Below, in pieces: positions 26,203 through 34,840 of a stretch of 64,000 nucleotides of DNA. Under the pieces are notes generated by a model that saw only the letters and a program-made list of their open reading frames with translations, did not search any database and was not told the origin of the DNA. Positions within the stretch are counted from its first letter, which is position 1. Each line of letters begins with the position of its first letter. Source of the stretch: Dyella silvae (GTDB lineage Bacteria > Pseudomonadota > Gammaproteobacteria > Xanthomonadales > Rhodanobacteraceae); NCBI RefSeq assembly GCF_026421305.1, contig NZ_JAPJBQ010000012.1, positions 1-64,000 on the forward strand, written 5' to 3'. The position numbers and the translations under genes were made by a program.

Positions 26203-26664
26203 ATGAAATTGCTTTGCAAGCGCATGATTTTGACTGCTGGTCTGGCTGTGTTGTTGCCGCTGTCGGCGCACGCGGATTTGCCGGGCCGGCACCCTGCTTA
26301 CCTGCATGCGCTTTCCGACCTGCGCGCAGCGCGCTGGATGCTTGAGCATCGTCCGGGCGATGCTGCCGTGAGTAGCCAGGAAGACATCGCCATCTCTGAG
26401 ATCGATCACGCGATCGGCGAGATCAAGCGTGCCGCCTACGACGACGGCAAGGATCTCAACGATCACCCGCAGGTCGATGTGTCGATGGATCAGCCGGGCC
26501 GCCTCCATCAGGCGGAGAAGCTGCTGGCGAAGGTGCACCACGATATCGACCGCGAAGAGGATGATCCGGAAACGCGCGAACTGAAGCACCGCGCCATCGC
26601 TCACGTGGACAACGCATCCGCCGCGGTGGAGCGGGCTATCGACGACGTGCACAACTACCGCTGA
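26203..26664 (+). CDS. Small exported helical protein
   Basis: A 153-residue protein from ATG 26203, preceded by GAGGGGG. A signal peptide (CKRMILTAGLAVLLPLSAHA) is followed by an almost wholly helical, charged mature part (HALSDLRAARWMLEHRPGD, EIDHAIGEIKRAAYDDGKD). The pattern of paired helices with Asp/His is like small periplasmic stress or metal proteins of unknown function. A strong terminator follows. Confidence 0.8.
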   Translation: MKLLCKRMILTAGLAVLLPLSAHADLPGRHPAYLHALSDLRAARWMLEHRPGDAAVSSQEDIAISEIDHAIGEIKRAAYDDGKDLNDHPQVDVSMDQPGRLHQAEKLLAKVHHDIDREEDDPETRELKHRAIAHVDNASAAVERAIDDVHNYR

Positions 26665-26695
26665 TCATTCCGCCATTTCGCAAGACAGCCACGAG

Positions 26696-26728
26696 AATGC
26701 CGCCCGTCGATGGGCGGCATTTTCATTT
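26696..26728 (+). terminator. Rho-independent terminator
   Basis: AATGCCGCCC (26696-26705) pairs with GGGCGGCATT (26712-26721), loop GTCGAT, followed by TTCATTT. It ends the transcript of the gene at 26203-26664. Confidence 0.88.
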
Positions 26729-26921
26729 GGAAGGGTGCGTCCGGATCGCAACAGGGACGCCGGGGCAGTGCCCCCCAGCCGCCAAGGACCCGGAGGTCAG
26801 GTGTTCCCACGGGCGTTTTAAGTAAATTTGCGGTTCACCTTTGCCGGCGACAGGCGTCAAATGAAGTACTGGCGACAGGCTTCATGGCGACGTCAATGCC
26901 TTCCATTGCGAGGTGGAACCG

Positions 26922-28403
26922 ATGTCTAAAACGACGGCTGAGCAGCAGCTTCCGAAGGTGGTCAAACCGCGTCGAACCAAGGGCGCGGCACAAGCCAAAC
27001 CCCATTTCCTGACGCCCGCGCGCGGCGGTGGTCACCTGTCGCAGGAGACGTTGCTTGAGCGGCCAGCAGAGCGGCAGGCCAGGGCCAAGGCCTTGCGCGA
27101 AGCCTGTCCACGCAAGTCGCTGGGCGGCTGGCGCGCGCCGAACGATCGGCCGGATCCGATAGATATTCTTATTGAGTCCTCGAAGGGGCGTGTGGAATCG
27201 TTGGTGCCGATTCGCAACGCCCGCATGATGGCCTCGCCCTTTGCGTTCTATCGTGGTGCCGCCGCGATCATGGCAAGTGATCTTGCCAGCACCGCCCGCA
27301 CCAATGTTCTTCTGCAGATTTGTGGCGATTGCCATCTGGTGAACTTTGGCGGTTTTGCCACGCCGGAGCGCAAGCTTGTCTTCGATATCAATGATTTTGA
27401 CGAAACCACCGTCGGCCCATGGGAATGGGATGTAAAGCGCTTATGCGCGAGCCTGGTGGTGGCCGCGCGAGCCAATGGTTTTAATGCGGGCGAGGCCAAA
27501 GACATCGCCTGGGAAGCAGCCTCGGCCTATCAGTCGTACACGGCCTCCTTCGCCGAGATGCCGCTGCTCGAGGCCTGGTATGACCAGATCGATCTGGAGG
27601 ATGTGATCGATCACATTCAGGACGAGCAGGTGAAGAAGCTCGCCATCAAGAATGTGAAAAAGGCCATGCAACACACGGTGCATACCAAGGAGTTCATCAA
27701 ATTTACCGTGGCGGGCGGCTCGCCGCCGCGCATCCAGGACGAGCCGCCGCTGATCTATCACGACGCAGCACTGCAAGACACGTTGGGTCCCGATGAACGT
27801 ACGCGTGCATTTGAACTCTACCGGGAGTCGCTGTCGCCCGAGCGGCGCGTGCTGCTTGATCGTTTTGAAATCGTAGATGCCGCCGTCAAGGTGGTTGGCG
27901 TGGGCAGCGTGGGTACTTACTGCGGCATTCTGCTGATGGTGTCGGGCAACGGCGACCCATTATTCCTGCAGTTCAAGGAGGCGCGCGCATCGGTGATTGA
28001 TCAGTTCATCGGCAAGAATCCGTACAAACACCAGGGCCAGCGTGTCGTGATTGGGCAGCGCCTGATGCAGTCGGCGAGCGACATGTTTCTTGGGTGGACC
28101 GAAGCGCCGCTCCGCCACTTCTACCTGCGGCAATTGCGCGATGCCAAGATTTCGCCTCAGATTGAGGTGATGAGCGCGACTGTTCTGCGTCGGTACGGCA
28201 GGCTGTGTGCACACGCATTGGCGCGCGCGCATGCCCGCTCGGGTGACGCGGTGTTGCTAACGGCCTATCTCGGCAAGGGTGATGCGTTTGCCGATGCCAT
28301 CGCGTCGTTCTCGGTGGCCTATGCGGATCAGAACGAGCGCGATCACGAGGCGATGGTGAAGGCGGCGAAGGCGGGGCGCATCAATGTGGCGTCGTTGACG
28401 TAG
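26922..28403 (+). CDS. DUF2252 family protein
   Basis: A 493-residue protein. ATG 26922 is preferred to GTG 26913 because GAGGTGG (26908-26914) is at the right distance. The family pattern is clear: MMASPFAFYRGAAAIMASDL, CGDCHLVNFGGFATPERKL, FDINDFDETTVGPWEWDVKRL and the later LQFKEARASVIDQF. DUF2252 proteins have a kinase/phosphotransferase-like fold by published comparison, but no established function. It is cytoplasmic, single, and upstream of a repeat cluster. Confidence 0.88.
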   Translation: MSKTTAEQQLPKVVKPRRTKGAAQAKPHFLTPARGGGHLSQETLLERPAERQARAKALREACPRKSLGGWRAPNDRPDPIDILIESSKGRVESLVPIRNARMMASPFAFYRGAAAIMASDLASTARTNVLLQICGDCHLVNFGGFATPERKLVFDINDFDETTVGPWEWDVKRLCASLVVAARANGFNAGEAKDIAWEAASAYQSYTASFAEMPLLEAWYDQIDLEDVIDHIQDEQVKKLAIKNVKKAMQHTVHTKEFIKFTVAGGSPPRIQDEPPLIYHDAALQDTLGPDERTRAFELYRESLSPERRVLLDRFEIVDAAVKVVGVGSVGTYCGILLMVSGNGDPLFLQFKEARASVIDQFIGKNPYKHQGQRVVIGQRLMQSASDMFLGWTEAPLRHFYLRQLRDAKISPQIEVMSATVLRRYGRLCAHALARAHARSGDAVLLTAYLGKGDAFADAIASFSVAYADQNERDHEAMVKAAKAGRINVASLT

Positions 28404-28458
28404 CGTTGCGTGGCGTTGGATTTTTCTGACGCACGTCAGCATGCGTGCCGCTTTTAGT

Positions 28459-28507
28459 TCCCTCTCCCCTCCGGGGAGAGGGCTGGGGTGAGGGGCGGGT
28501 GCTCGCG
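28459..28507. repeat. REP-like repeat, CTCTCCCC type A
   Basis: CCCTCTCCCC-TCC-GGGGAGAGGG hairpin followed by CTGGGGTGAGGGG and GGCGGGTGCTCGCG. The copy at 45287-45334 matches it including the tail. Confidence 0.75.
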
Positions 28508-28553
28508 ACTAGGCTGGGTTACCCCTCGACGTCATCCCTGTGAAGGCAGGAAG

Positions 28554-28587
28554 CGCTTTACAACAGCCGAAGGCTGGTCATCCAGTG
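28554..28587 (+). repeat. Partial copy of the palindromic repeat at 1-84
   Basis: Matches one arm of the perfect inverted repeat at 1-84 with one base changed and one base missing. The preceding TCATCCCTG..AAGGCAGGAAG is the same flank seen at 84-107 in reverse. Confidence 0.7.
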
Positions 28588-28667
28588 ACCTTCGCTTTTG
28601 GGTTGGCGTTCCCGCCAGGTTGCCGCCTACGCGGCGGGCGTTTCGACCTCCTGCCGGAGGCCGAGTC

Positions 28668-28697
28668 ACTTTTCTTTTGCTGGCCCAAAAGAAAAGT
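28668..28697. repeat. Perfect inverted repeat with A/T-rich arms
   Basis: ACTTTTCTTTTG (28668-28679) and its complement (28686-28697) around a 6-nt loop. I recall similar short inverted repeats scattered between genes in related genomes. Confidence 0.55.
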
Positions 28698-28900
28698 AAC
28701 CCAAAGAAAATGGCCTTAAGAGCTGGCAGCATTGCGCAGGGATAAGCCCGAACGCTCGAGGCGCGTTGTCACTTGGCAACCTTCGCCGCTACACAGCGGG
28801 TACTTCAGAGCGCTTCGCAACGCGCCATCGCGGAGAGGGCTTAAAGCGGAACGTCGCTTCGCTTCCTCTCAGTTCGCGCTGCGAATTTGGCGAGGGCACC

Positions 28901-28949
28901 CCACTTCTCCCTCTCCCCTTCGGGGAGAGGGCTGGGGTGAGGGGTCAAT
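28901..28949. repeat. REP-like repeat, CTCTCCCC type B
   Basis: CCCTCTCCCC-TTC-GGGGAGAGGG flanked by CCACTTCT and CTGGGGTGAGGGGTCAAT. The same ~50-bp unit occurs in the opposite orientation at 45378-45430. Confidence 0.75.
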
Positions 28950-29051
28950 CTGGCCCCATCATTCATTGAGCCAAGCTTCTTTTGATCTCCAGGAAGATGC
29001 CTTGTGACGAAATAACAAGCTCGAGCATCTACTGCGTTGCGTGAGTGACTC

Positions 29052-30110
29052 TTAATGCGGTGGCGTACCTGCATCACCAGCCGGCAACGCCAACAGACGT
29101 TCCGCCAACGCCACACTGCGTGGCGCAGCAAGACCGCCATAGCGCGTATCGATCGCCTGCAGCAATCGAAGTGCGTCATCGGTCTTCCCGCCGTTCAATA
29201 GCGCTTCCGCCTTGTCCAGCTGCGCGGCAAGGTCGTGTTCGATGCGAGCGCGGCACGCCGCCAATGCAGCGGCGTCATCATTGCGATGCTTGTCCAGCGA
29301 GATCAACGCACGATCCAGCGATGACGCATCGGCCAACTGGTGGCCTGTCCATGCCATGGACAGGGTGTCGATATCGGTGACGCATGCATCACGCAGTGAC
29401 TGGCGGCTTTGTCTGTCGGCGTCTTGACGAGGTGTGTCCCGCTCGCCAGTGACAAAGACCAGGCGTGTTCCTTCCTGAAAGCGTGCCATCAGCGGTTCTG
29501 GCGGCAACGGAATGGTGTCGCCCACGGTGTCACTGCCTGCATTGAGGAGTACGCCGCGAAACAGATCGGGGTAGCCGATCGCCAGGCGTAACGCGACGCG
29601 CGAACCACCCGAAAAGCCGCCGATGTAGATGCGCTGTGGATCGACCCGATAGCGCGCCATCACATTGATGGCGGCCAGCAAGGCGAGCGGCTCCCTTCGG
29701 TCGAGCGGGTTGGCGTCGTTGCCGGCGTTGGCTGCAGTGACCAGGATGACGCCGTGGCGGTCCAGCGTGGCTGTCCATGCCGGCGGTACTTTGGCCTTGT
29801 GCCATGGCGGTACGAATACCAGCACGGCGTAGCCAGCGGGCGGTGGCTGGGCCGGTACATAAAGTGCAAACCGCTCTTGCGCGAGGTCGATGGCTTGTTC
29901 CCGAAGGCCGGCGCCGGACGCTTGTTGCCGCAGCCGTCGGGCGTTGAGCGGACTGACCAGCCGCCGGAGCAGTTCGGCGCTGCCGGAGAGGTCGGCATAG
30001 CGGGAGAACACTACGTTGTCCTGCAGGCCCGTCGGCGCGCTGGTGGTGTCATCCGCCATCGCCACCCACGAGAGTAAGCCGAGAAACGGCAGCAAAACTC
30101 GCCAGTTCAT
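29052..30110 (-). CDS. Exported serine esterase (alpha/beta hydrolase, depolymerase-like)
   Basis: A 352-residue protein with a short signal peptide (MNWRVLLPFLGLLSWVAMA). The nucleophile elbow IGGFSGGSRVAL and the preceding AGYAVLVFVPPWH oxyanion strand resemble polyhydroxyalkanoate depolymerase / feruloyl-esterase-like hydrolases. After ~residue 250 the sequence changes to a helical tail (ALLNGGKTDDALRLLQAIDTRYGG) that resembles a short TPR-like appendix. The substrate is open. It is divergent from the alkaline phosphatase gene at 30218. Confidence 0.78.
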   Translation of the reverse strand: MNWRVLLPFLGLLSWVAMADDTTSAPTGLQDNVVFSRYADLSGSAELLRRLVSPLNARRLRQQASGAGLREQAIDLAQERFALYVPAQPPPAGYAVLVFVPPWHKAKVPPAWTATLDRHGVILVTAANAGNDANPLDRREPLALLAAINVMARYRVDPQRIYIGGFSGGSRVALRLAIGYPDLFRGVLLNAGSDTVGDTIPLPPEPLMARFQEGTRLVFVTGERDTPRQDADRQSRQSLRDACVTDIDTLSMAWTGHQLADASSLDRALISLDKHRNDDAAALAACRARIEHDLAAQLDKAEALLNGGKTDDALRLLQAIDTRYGGLAAPRSVALAERLLALPAGDAGTPPH

Positions 30111-30217
30111 GGACGCAGGCTAGCACCGGCCTGCGTCCGGCGAGTGTCACAGCAATTTCTTGCGGCGCCGGTATGATCCGCGGCTCGTTTGCGCGCTTTC
30201 ATCGAAAGGGGTTGCTG

Positions 30218-31966
30218 ATGTTCGACTGGTCGCCGCGGGCACGCCGTGCCGCGCTGTTTGTTTCGTTCTCACTGCTGAGTGCCTGTTCCAGCCAGGCGGT
30301 ACAGCCACCTTCTGCCACGTCTTCCATTGACGTGCCGGGCATCCAGCGGCCGGATGGCGAGACGCCGCAATGGTGGTTCCGCAGTGGCGCGGCCGCTGCG
30401 TCGCAGCTGGCGGCGCAGTCGGGCAGCCATGGTCAGCGGGCCAAGAACGTTATTGTATTTCTGGGTGATGGCATGAGCCTCACCACCATCGCGGCCGCGC
30501 ATGTGCGTGCGGGGCAGCTCAAGGGAGTGGATGGCGAGAGCTATCGCCTGAGCTTCGAGCGGTTTCCCTTCAGCGCGTTGAGCCGCACTTACGAGACCGA
30601 TCAGCAGACCCCCGACTCTGCCGGCACCATGACCGCCATCATGAGCGGCGTGAAGACGCGTGGCGGTTTCATCGGCGTGTCGCAGGTGCCGCGCCGTCAG
30701 GACTGTGCGGCCTCGCACGGCCAGGAGCTCGTGAGCACGCTGGAGCTCGCTGCCGCCGCGGGCATGAGCACCGGCGCCATCACTACCACGCGCATCACGC
30801 ATGCCACGCCGGCGGCCACGTACGGCCACCTGCCCGAGCGCAACTGGGAAGTCGATGCCGACATGCCAGCCGAGGCCAAGGCGCAGGGTTGCAAGGATTT
30901 CGCCGCGCAGCTGGTGGACTTTCCAGCCGCGACCGGACTCACCGTCGCCATGGGTGGTGGCCGCACCGAGTTCATGCTCGCCGGCGAAGACGATCCGGTG
31001 GAACAGGGCAAGGTGGGGCAGCGTCTGGACGGGCGCGACCTGATCGGCGAATGGAAGCGCAAACATCCGCAGGGTGCGTATGTGTGGAGCGGCCAGCAGT
31101 TGAAGTCGCTGGATCTCTCGCACACGCCCCAACTGCTCGGCCTGTTCAACGCGTCGCATCTCAATTATGAGCATGAGCGCGTCACCGACAAGCTGGACGA
31201 ACCCAGCCTCGCCGACATGACCACCAGCGCCATCGATGTGCTCAGGCAGAATCCGAACGGTTTCTTCCTGATGGTAGAGGGCGGCCGTATCGATCACGCC
31301 CTGCATGCCGGCAATGCTTACCGCGCGCTGGATGAAACGATCGCGTTTGCGGATGCCGTGCAGGCCGCGCTACAGCACACCGATCCACGCGACACGCTGA
31401 TCGTGGTCACCGCGGATCACAGCCACACGATGACGTTTGCGGGCTATCCCAAGCGCGGCAACGACATTCTGGGGCTGGTGCAGGGCCACACCGACAGCTA
31501 CGACGATGAAGGTGGCGCGGGCATCGCGCGCGATGCCGCCGGCAAGCCGTACACCACCCTGGGTTTCGCCAATGGCCCCGGCTATACCGGCGCAAGCGAC
31601 ACGCAGCCGGAGGGCAGCAAGCAGTTTCCCCATGTGGCGCACGATTATTCGCATGTCACCAAGGGGCGCCCGGATCTGAGCAAGGCCCGGACCAACGCCC
31701 CGGATTACATGCAGGAGTCGATTCTGCCGATGAAAGCGGAAACGCATGGCGGTGAGGACGTGGCGATCTTTGCCAATGGTCCGGGTGCGGCAGCGTTCCA
31801 TGGCGAAATGGAGCAGAACACCATCTTCCATGTGATCGTGCAGCACACACCGCGCATCCGCGATGAACTGTGCAAGCTTGGCAGCTGCAATGCCGATGGC
31901 GTACCGGTGGACCGGCCCACGTATCAGGCGTGGTTGCAGAAGGCGTCGGCGCCAGCGGTGCGGTGA
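30218..31966 (+). CDS. Alkaline phosphatase, lipoprotein type
   Basis: A 582-residue protein from ATG 30218 (AAAGGGG upstream). The lipobox LLSACSS puts lipidation at Cys23. The phosphatase core has Asp84 (FLGDGMSL), nucleophile Ser134 in TPDSAGTMTA, RIDHALHAGN, TADHSHTM and the metal-binding AETHGGED near the C-terminus, all complete. It hydrolyses phosphomonoesters at the cell surface or in the periplasm. It stands at the head of a phosphoesterase-rich neighbourhood (GDPD at 33648, NPP at 34841), separated by an unrelated-looking hydrolase on the other strand. Confidence 0.9.
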   Translation: MFDWSPRARRAALFVSFSLLSACSSQAVQPPSATSSIDVPGIQRPDGETPQWWFRSGAAAASQLAAQSGSHGQRAKNVIVFLGDGMSLTTIAAAHVRAGQLKGVDGESYRLSFERFPFSALSRTYETDQQTPDSAGTMTAIMSGVKTRGGFIGVSQVPRRQDCAASHGQELVSTLELAAAAGMSTGAITTTRITHATPAATYGHLPERNWEVDADMPAEAKAQGCKDFAAQLVDFPAATGLTVAMGGGRTEFMLAGEDDPVEQGKVGQRLDGRDLIGEWKRKHPQGAYVWSGQQLKSLDLSHTPQLLGLFNASHLNYEHERVTDKLDEPSLADMTTSAIDVLRQNPNGFFLMVEGGRIDHALHAGNAYRALDETIAFADAVQAALQHTDPRDTLIVVTADHSHTMTFAGYPKRGNDILGLVQGHTDSYDDEGGAGIARDAAGKPYTTLGFANGPGYTGASDTQPEGSKQFPHVAHDYSHVTKGRPDLSKARTNAPDYMQESILPMKAETHGGEDVAIFANGPGAAAFHGEMEQNTIFHVIVQHTPRIRDELCKLGSCNADGVPVDRPTYQAWLQKASAPAVR

Positions 31967-32020
31967 TACGCGCGAGCGTCATCTGACGCTGGAAGTGAAG
32001 TTCTGCGTGATCGGTATCGC

Positions 32021-32053
32021 GCGCCGGAGGCTCTGGCAAGAGCCTCCGGTGCA
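32021..32053. terminator. Hairpin between convergent genes
   Basis: GCCGGAGGCTC pairs with GAGCCTCCGGT across TGGCAA, between the alkaline phosphatase and the hydrolase at 32065, which converge. No T tract. Confidence 0.55.
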
Positions 32054-32064
32054 CCGTCGCGGCG

Positions 32065-33378
32065 TCAGGGCATTTTTGCTACATCGCCATGCTTGGGAAA
32101 CTGCATCTTGCTCGCGCCATAGGGAGCGTGCAGCGTGCCCTTTGCATAGTCGATGGTCATGCGCATGTAGCCTTCGGCGTAGCGCGTGGATACGCGTGTG
32201 CCGTCGGGCGCCAGTTCGAACTCCGTCATGCCGTGCTCGGCACCGGGAAACAGCGCGGTGGTGACTGGCAGGCCCTGGGCTTGCAGCGTACCGAGGCGGC
32301 GCAGCGTTTCAGCGCTGGGTGCGTCGATATCCATGCCGCCCAGCATCCACAGCTGCGGTGTGTGCAGCTTTTCCAGCACGGCCATGGCGTCGTAATGCCA
32401 TGGGGTGGCGGAGAACATCTGGGTCTTCTCGCGAATCTCGTCGTCGCTCATGGGCAGGGCGAGGTAGGTGAAGTCACCGCGCACATCCTTGTACCAGGGT
32501 TCATTGCGATACCTGGCGCGCGCGGCATCGAACTGTTCCACACCCTGAGTGAAGTTGCTGGAGACCATCAGGCCGAGTGAGTCGGACAGCTCCCACGCCT
32601 TGTCGATCACCGACTGGTCATAACCCTTGAGCTTGAGCCCGAAGGCGACCGCTTCGCGATCCTCTTCCAGCGGCGAAATGGCGAGGCCGTAGCCCACCAT
32701 CACGAAATCCACCTTGGTGCGCGAAGCGGCCAGCGGGGCCACCCAGCCACCCTGGCTGCCGCCACGGAAACCGACGCGGCCGGCACGTTCGCCCGCGAGC
32801 CTGCGTGCTTCGGTCACCGCCGCCACGGCATCGTTGGCGAGCACGCTGTAATCCTGCGTGTACTTGCCATCGGAGTCGCCGGTGCCGCGCTTGTCGTACA
32901 CAAACGCGCCCACGCCTTCTGCCGGCAGCTCGCGCTGCATGGCATCCCAGATGCGCGCCGAATCGGTTTCGGAGCCGTGCACGAGCACCACGACCGGCAC
33001 CTTGGCCTTGCCGGCAGGAAGAATCAGCCGCCCCACCAGGCGCGTGCCGCCTTCGCCCTTGAACACGGTGTCGTGTACGTCGAACGCGATGCGCTGACCG
33101 TCCATGCCGCCAAAGCGGATGCCGCCCCTGGCGCAATCGGTGAAGGTCACATCCTTGTGATCGGGACGATCGGTCCAGCCAGATGTGCTGGTCCACACGT
33201 CGCCGTCTCCGTGCTTGAGTTTGCCAGTGCTGCCGTCGATGCGGCGCCAGCGCAACCCATCGGGTTGGGTGGGTGCGACGTCGACGGTGCTGCCGTCAGA
33301 CAGGCGATACGCACCGACGTGGCAGTCGATCGCGGGTTGCGCGCTGCTGAGCAGGCTGGCGAGCAAAATAGAGAGCAT
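32065..33378 (-). CDS. Exported alpha/beta hydrolase (S9/X-Pro-peptidase-like)
   Basis: A 437-residue protein with a very short signal peptide (MLSILLASLLSSAQPA). The N-terminal ~100 residues are beta-rich with two cysteines (DCHVGAYRL, FTDCARGG); the catalytic domain has VVLVHGSETDSAR, the nucleophile elbow GFRGGSQGGWVA, Asp in MLGGMDIDAPS and His in FPGAEHGMTEF. The pattern fits prolyl-oligopeptidase-like or feruloyl-esterase-like hydrolases. Substrate unknown. Divergent from the GDPD gene. Confidence 0.8.
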   Translation of the reverse strand: MLSILLASLLSSAQPAIDCHVGAYRLSDGSTVDVAPTQPDGLRWRRIDGSTGKLKHGDGDVWTSTSGWTDRPDHKDVTFTDCARGGIRFGGMDGQRIAFDVHDTVFKGEGGTRLVGRLILPAGKAKVPVVVLVHGSETDSARIWDAMQRELPAEGVGAFVYDKRGTGDSDGKYTQDYSVLANDAVAAVTEARRLAGERAGRVGFRGGSQGGWVAPLAASRTKVDFVMVGYGLAISPLEEDREAVAFGLKLKGYDQSVIDKAWELSDSLGLMVSSNFTQGVEQFDAARARYRNEPWYKDVRGDFTYLALPMSDDEIREKTQMFSATPWHYDAMAVLEKLHTPQLWMLGGMDIDAPSAETLRRLGTLQAQGLPVTTALFPGAEHGMTEFELAPDGTRVSTRYAEGYMRMTIDYAKGTLHAPYGASKMQFPKHGDVAKMP

Positions 33379-33647
33379 GAACGTTCCCCGACGTTCGTGA
33401 AGTGGAGGTCACGCTATCACTGGGGCCTGATCAAGCCATTGGCCGCAAGTCACAGGGTGTCGTCAGTCATGGGGGCACGCAAGCTCGTCATTCTCGCTTT
33501 CGTGCTTTTGCTTACACATGGCTTGCGTATGCTGTTGTTTCAAACGGCGTGCCTCGCCCATGTCAAGGAAACGACATGCAACGGCGTCACCATGGCTGGA
33601 TGGCTACGCCGGAATGGCGTTTCGCGATGGATCACGAGGGTTTTGCC

Positions 33648-34742
33648 GTGGGTCGTTTAAGCTGGGCCGTCTTCCTGGCGGGTGCGCTGCTGATGGCTGC
33701 CGATGCAAGCGCGAATGAAGCGCCGCTGGCGCAGAAGGTGCTGGTGATTGGCCACCGCGGCGCGAGTGCGCTGCGCCCGGAGCACACGCTCGCGTCGTAT
33801 GGCAAAGCCATTGCCGACGGCGCCGATTTTATCGAGCCAGATCTGGTGATGACGCGCGACGGCGTGCCGGTGGCGCGGCACGAGAACGAGATCAGCGGTA
33901 CCACTGACGTGGCACAGCATCCGGAATTCGCCTCGCGCAAGACCACCAAGACCATCGATGGCCATGCGGTCACCGGTTGGTTCACCGAAGATTTCACGCT
34001 GGACGAGCTGAAGACGCTGCGTGCGCGCGAGCGTCTGCCCGAGTTGCGTAGTACGGCGTTTGACGGCCAGTTCCAGATACCTACGCTCGACGAGATCATC
34101 GATTTCGTGGCGACCGAGTCGGCCACGCAGGGTCGGGTGATCGGCATCATTCCCGAAATCAAGCACGGCACGTATTTCCAGAAGGCGGGCCTGCCGATGG
34201 AAGATCGCGTGCTGGCGATTCTCGCCGCGCATGCCTATACGCGTACGGCACCGGTGGAAATTCAGTCGTTCGAGATTGCCAACTTGCGCTATCTGCGCAG
34301 CAAGCTGGGCCACGCGAATCTCCATATCCGCCTGCTGCAGTTGCTGGATGATGCCAAGGAGCAGCCCTACGACGTGGTGGCGGCGGGCGGCAAGCTCACC
34401 TATGGCGACATGATGAAGCCGGCAGGTCTGCGCGAGATCGCCACCTATGCTGACGCCATCGGCCCGAATATCCGCGCCATCATTCCGCTCGCTGCGGACG
34501 GCAGGCTCGGCAAACCGTCCGCGCTCGCGCACGACGCGCATGTGGCGAAGCTGGAGCTTCATCCCTATACGTTCCGCCCGGAAAACCATTTCCAGGCGAA
34601 GAACTTCTGGCAGGGCGGCGACCCGAAGACGTTCAATGAAGCGGGCTCCATCGCGGAGATTCGCGCCTATCTCGACGCCGGTATCGATGCCTTCTTTACC
34701 GACGATCCGGCCATCGGTCGCAAGGCCGTCGACGGCCGCTGA
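33648..34742 (+). CDS. Glycerophosphodiester phosphodiesterase, periplasmic type
   Basis: A 364-residue protein. The frame is open far upstream, but GTG 33648 has GAGGG at 33635-33639 and begins directly with a signal peptide (RLSWAVFLAGALLMAADASA); ATG 33627 is the alternative. The GDPD TIM barrel is clear: His36-Arg37 (IGHRGAS), Glu64 and Asp66 (FIEPDLVMTRDG), His78 (ARHENEI). The length and insert after the second strand match GlpQ, which releases glycerol-3-phosphate from deacylated phospholipids. Followed 98 bp later by an NPP-type phosphodiesterase. Confidence 0.88.
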   Translation: MGRLSWAVFLAGALLMAADASANEAPLAQKVLVIGHRGASALRPEHTLASYGKAIADGADFIEPDLVMTRDGVPVARHENEISGTTDVAQHPEFASRKTTKTIDGHAVTGWFTEDFTLDELKTLRARERLPELRSTAFDGQFQIPTLDEIIDFVATESATQGRVIGIIPEIKHGTYFQKAGLPMEDRVLAILAAHAYTRTAPVEIQSFEIANLRYLRSKLGHANLHIRLLQLLDDAKEQPYDVVAAGGKLTYGDMMKPAGLREIATYADAIGPNIRAIIPLAADGRLGKPSALAHDAHVAKLELHPYTFRPENHFQAKNFWQGGDPKTFNEAGSIAEIRAYLDAGIDAFFTDDPAIGRKAVDGR

Positions 34743-34840
34743 TCCTTCGCCAACAGTCTTCGACCGGCCTGCCAGCGTCGCCGAAAGACGGTGTACGCTG
34801 GTTCTGCTTCGCACGCTCCCAACCCTGTGGTGATCTGACG

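Larger units (their letters stand above)
28404..29051. repeat. Cluster of dispersed repeats, no genes
   Basis: Contains a CTCTCCCC/GGGGAGAG REP with a GGCGGGTGCTCGCG tail (28459-28507), a partial palindrome arm (28554-28587; one arm of the repeat at 1-84), a 12-bp perfect inverted repeat (28668-28679 / 28686-28697) with A/T-rich arms, and a second CTCTCCCC REP (28901-28949). The space between reads as recombined repeat fragments. I find no supported ORF. Confidence 0.6.
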
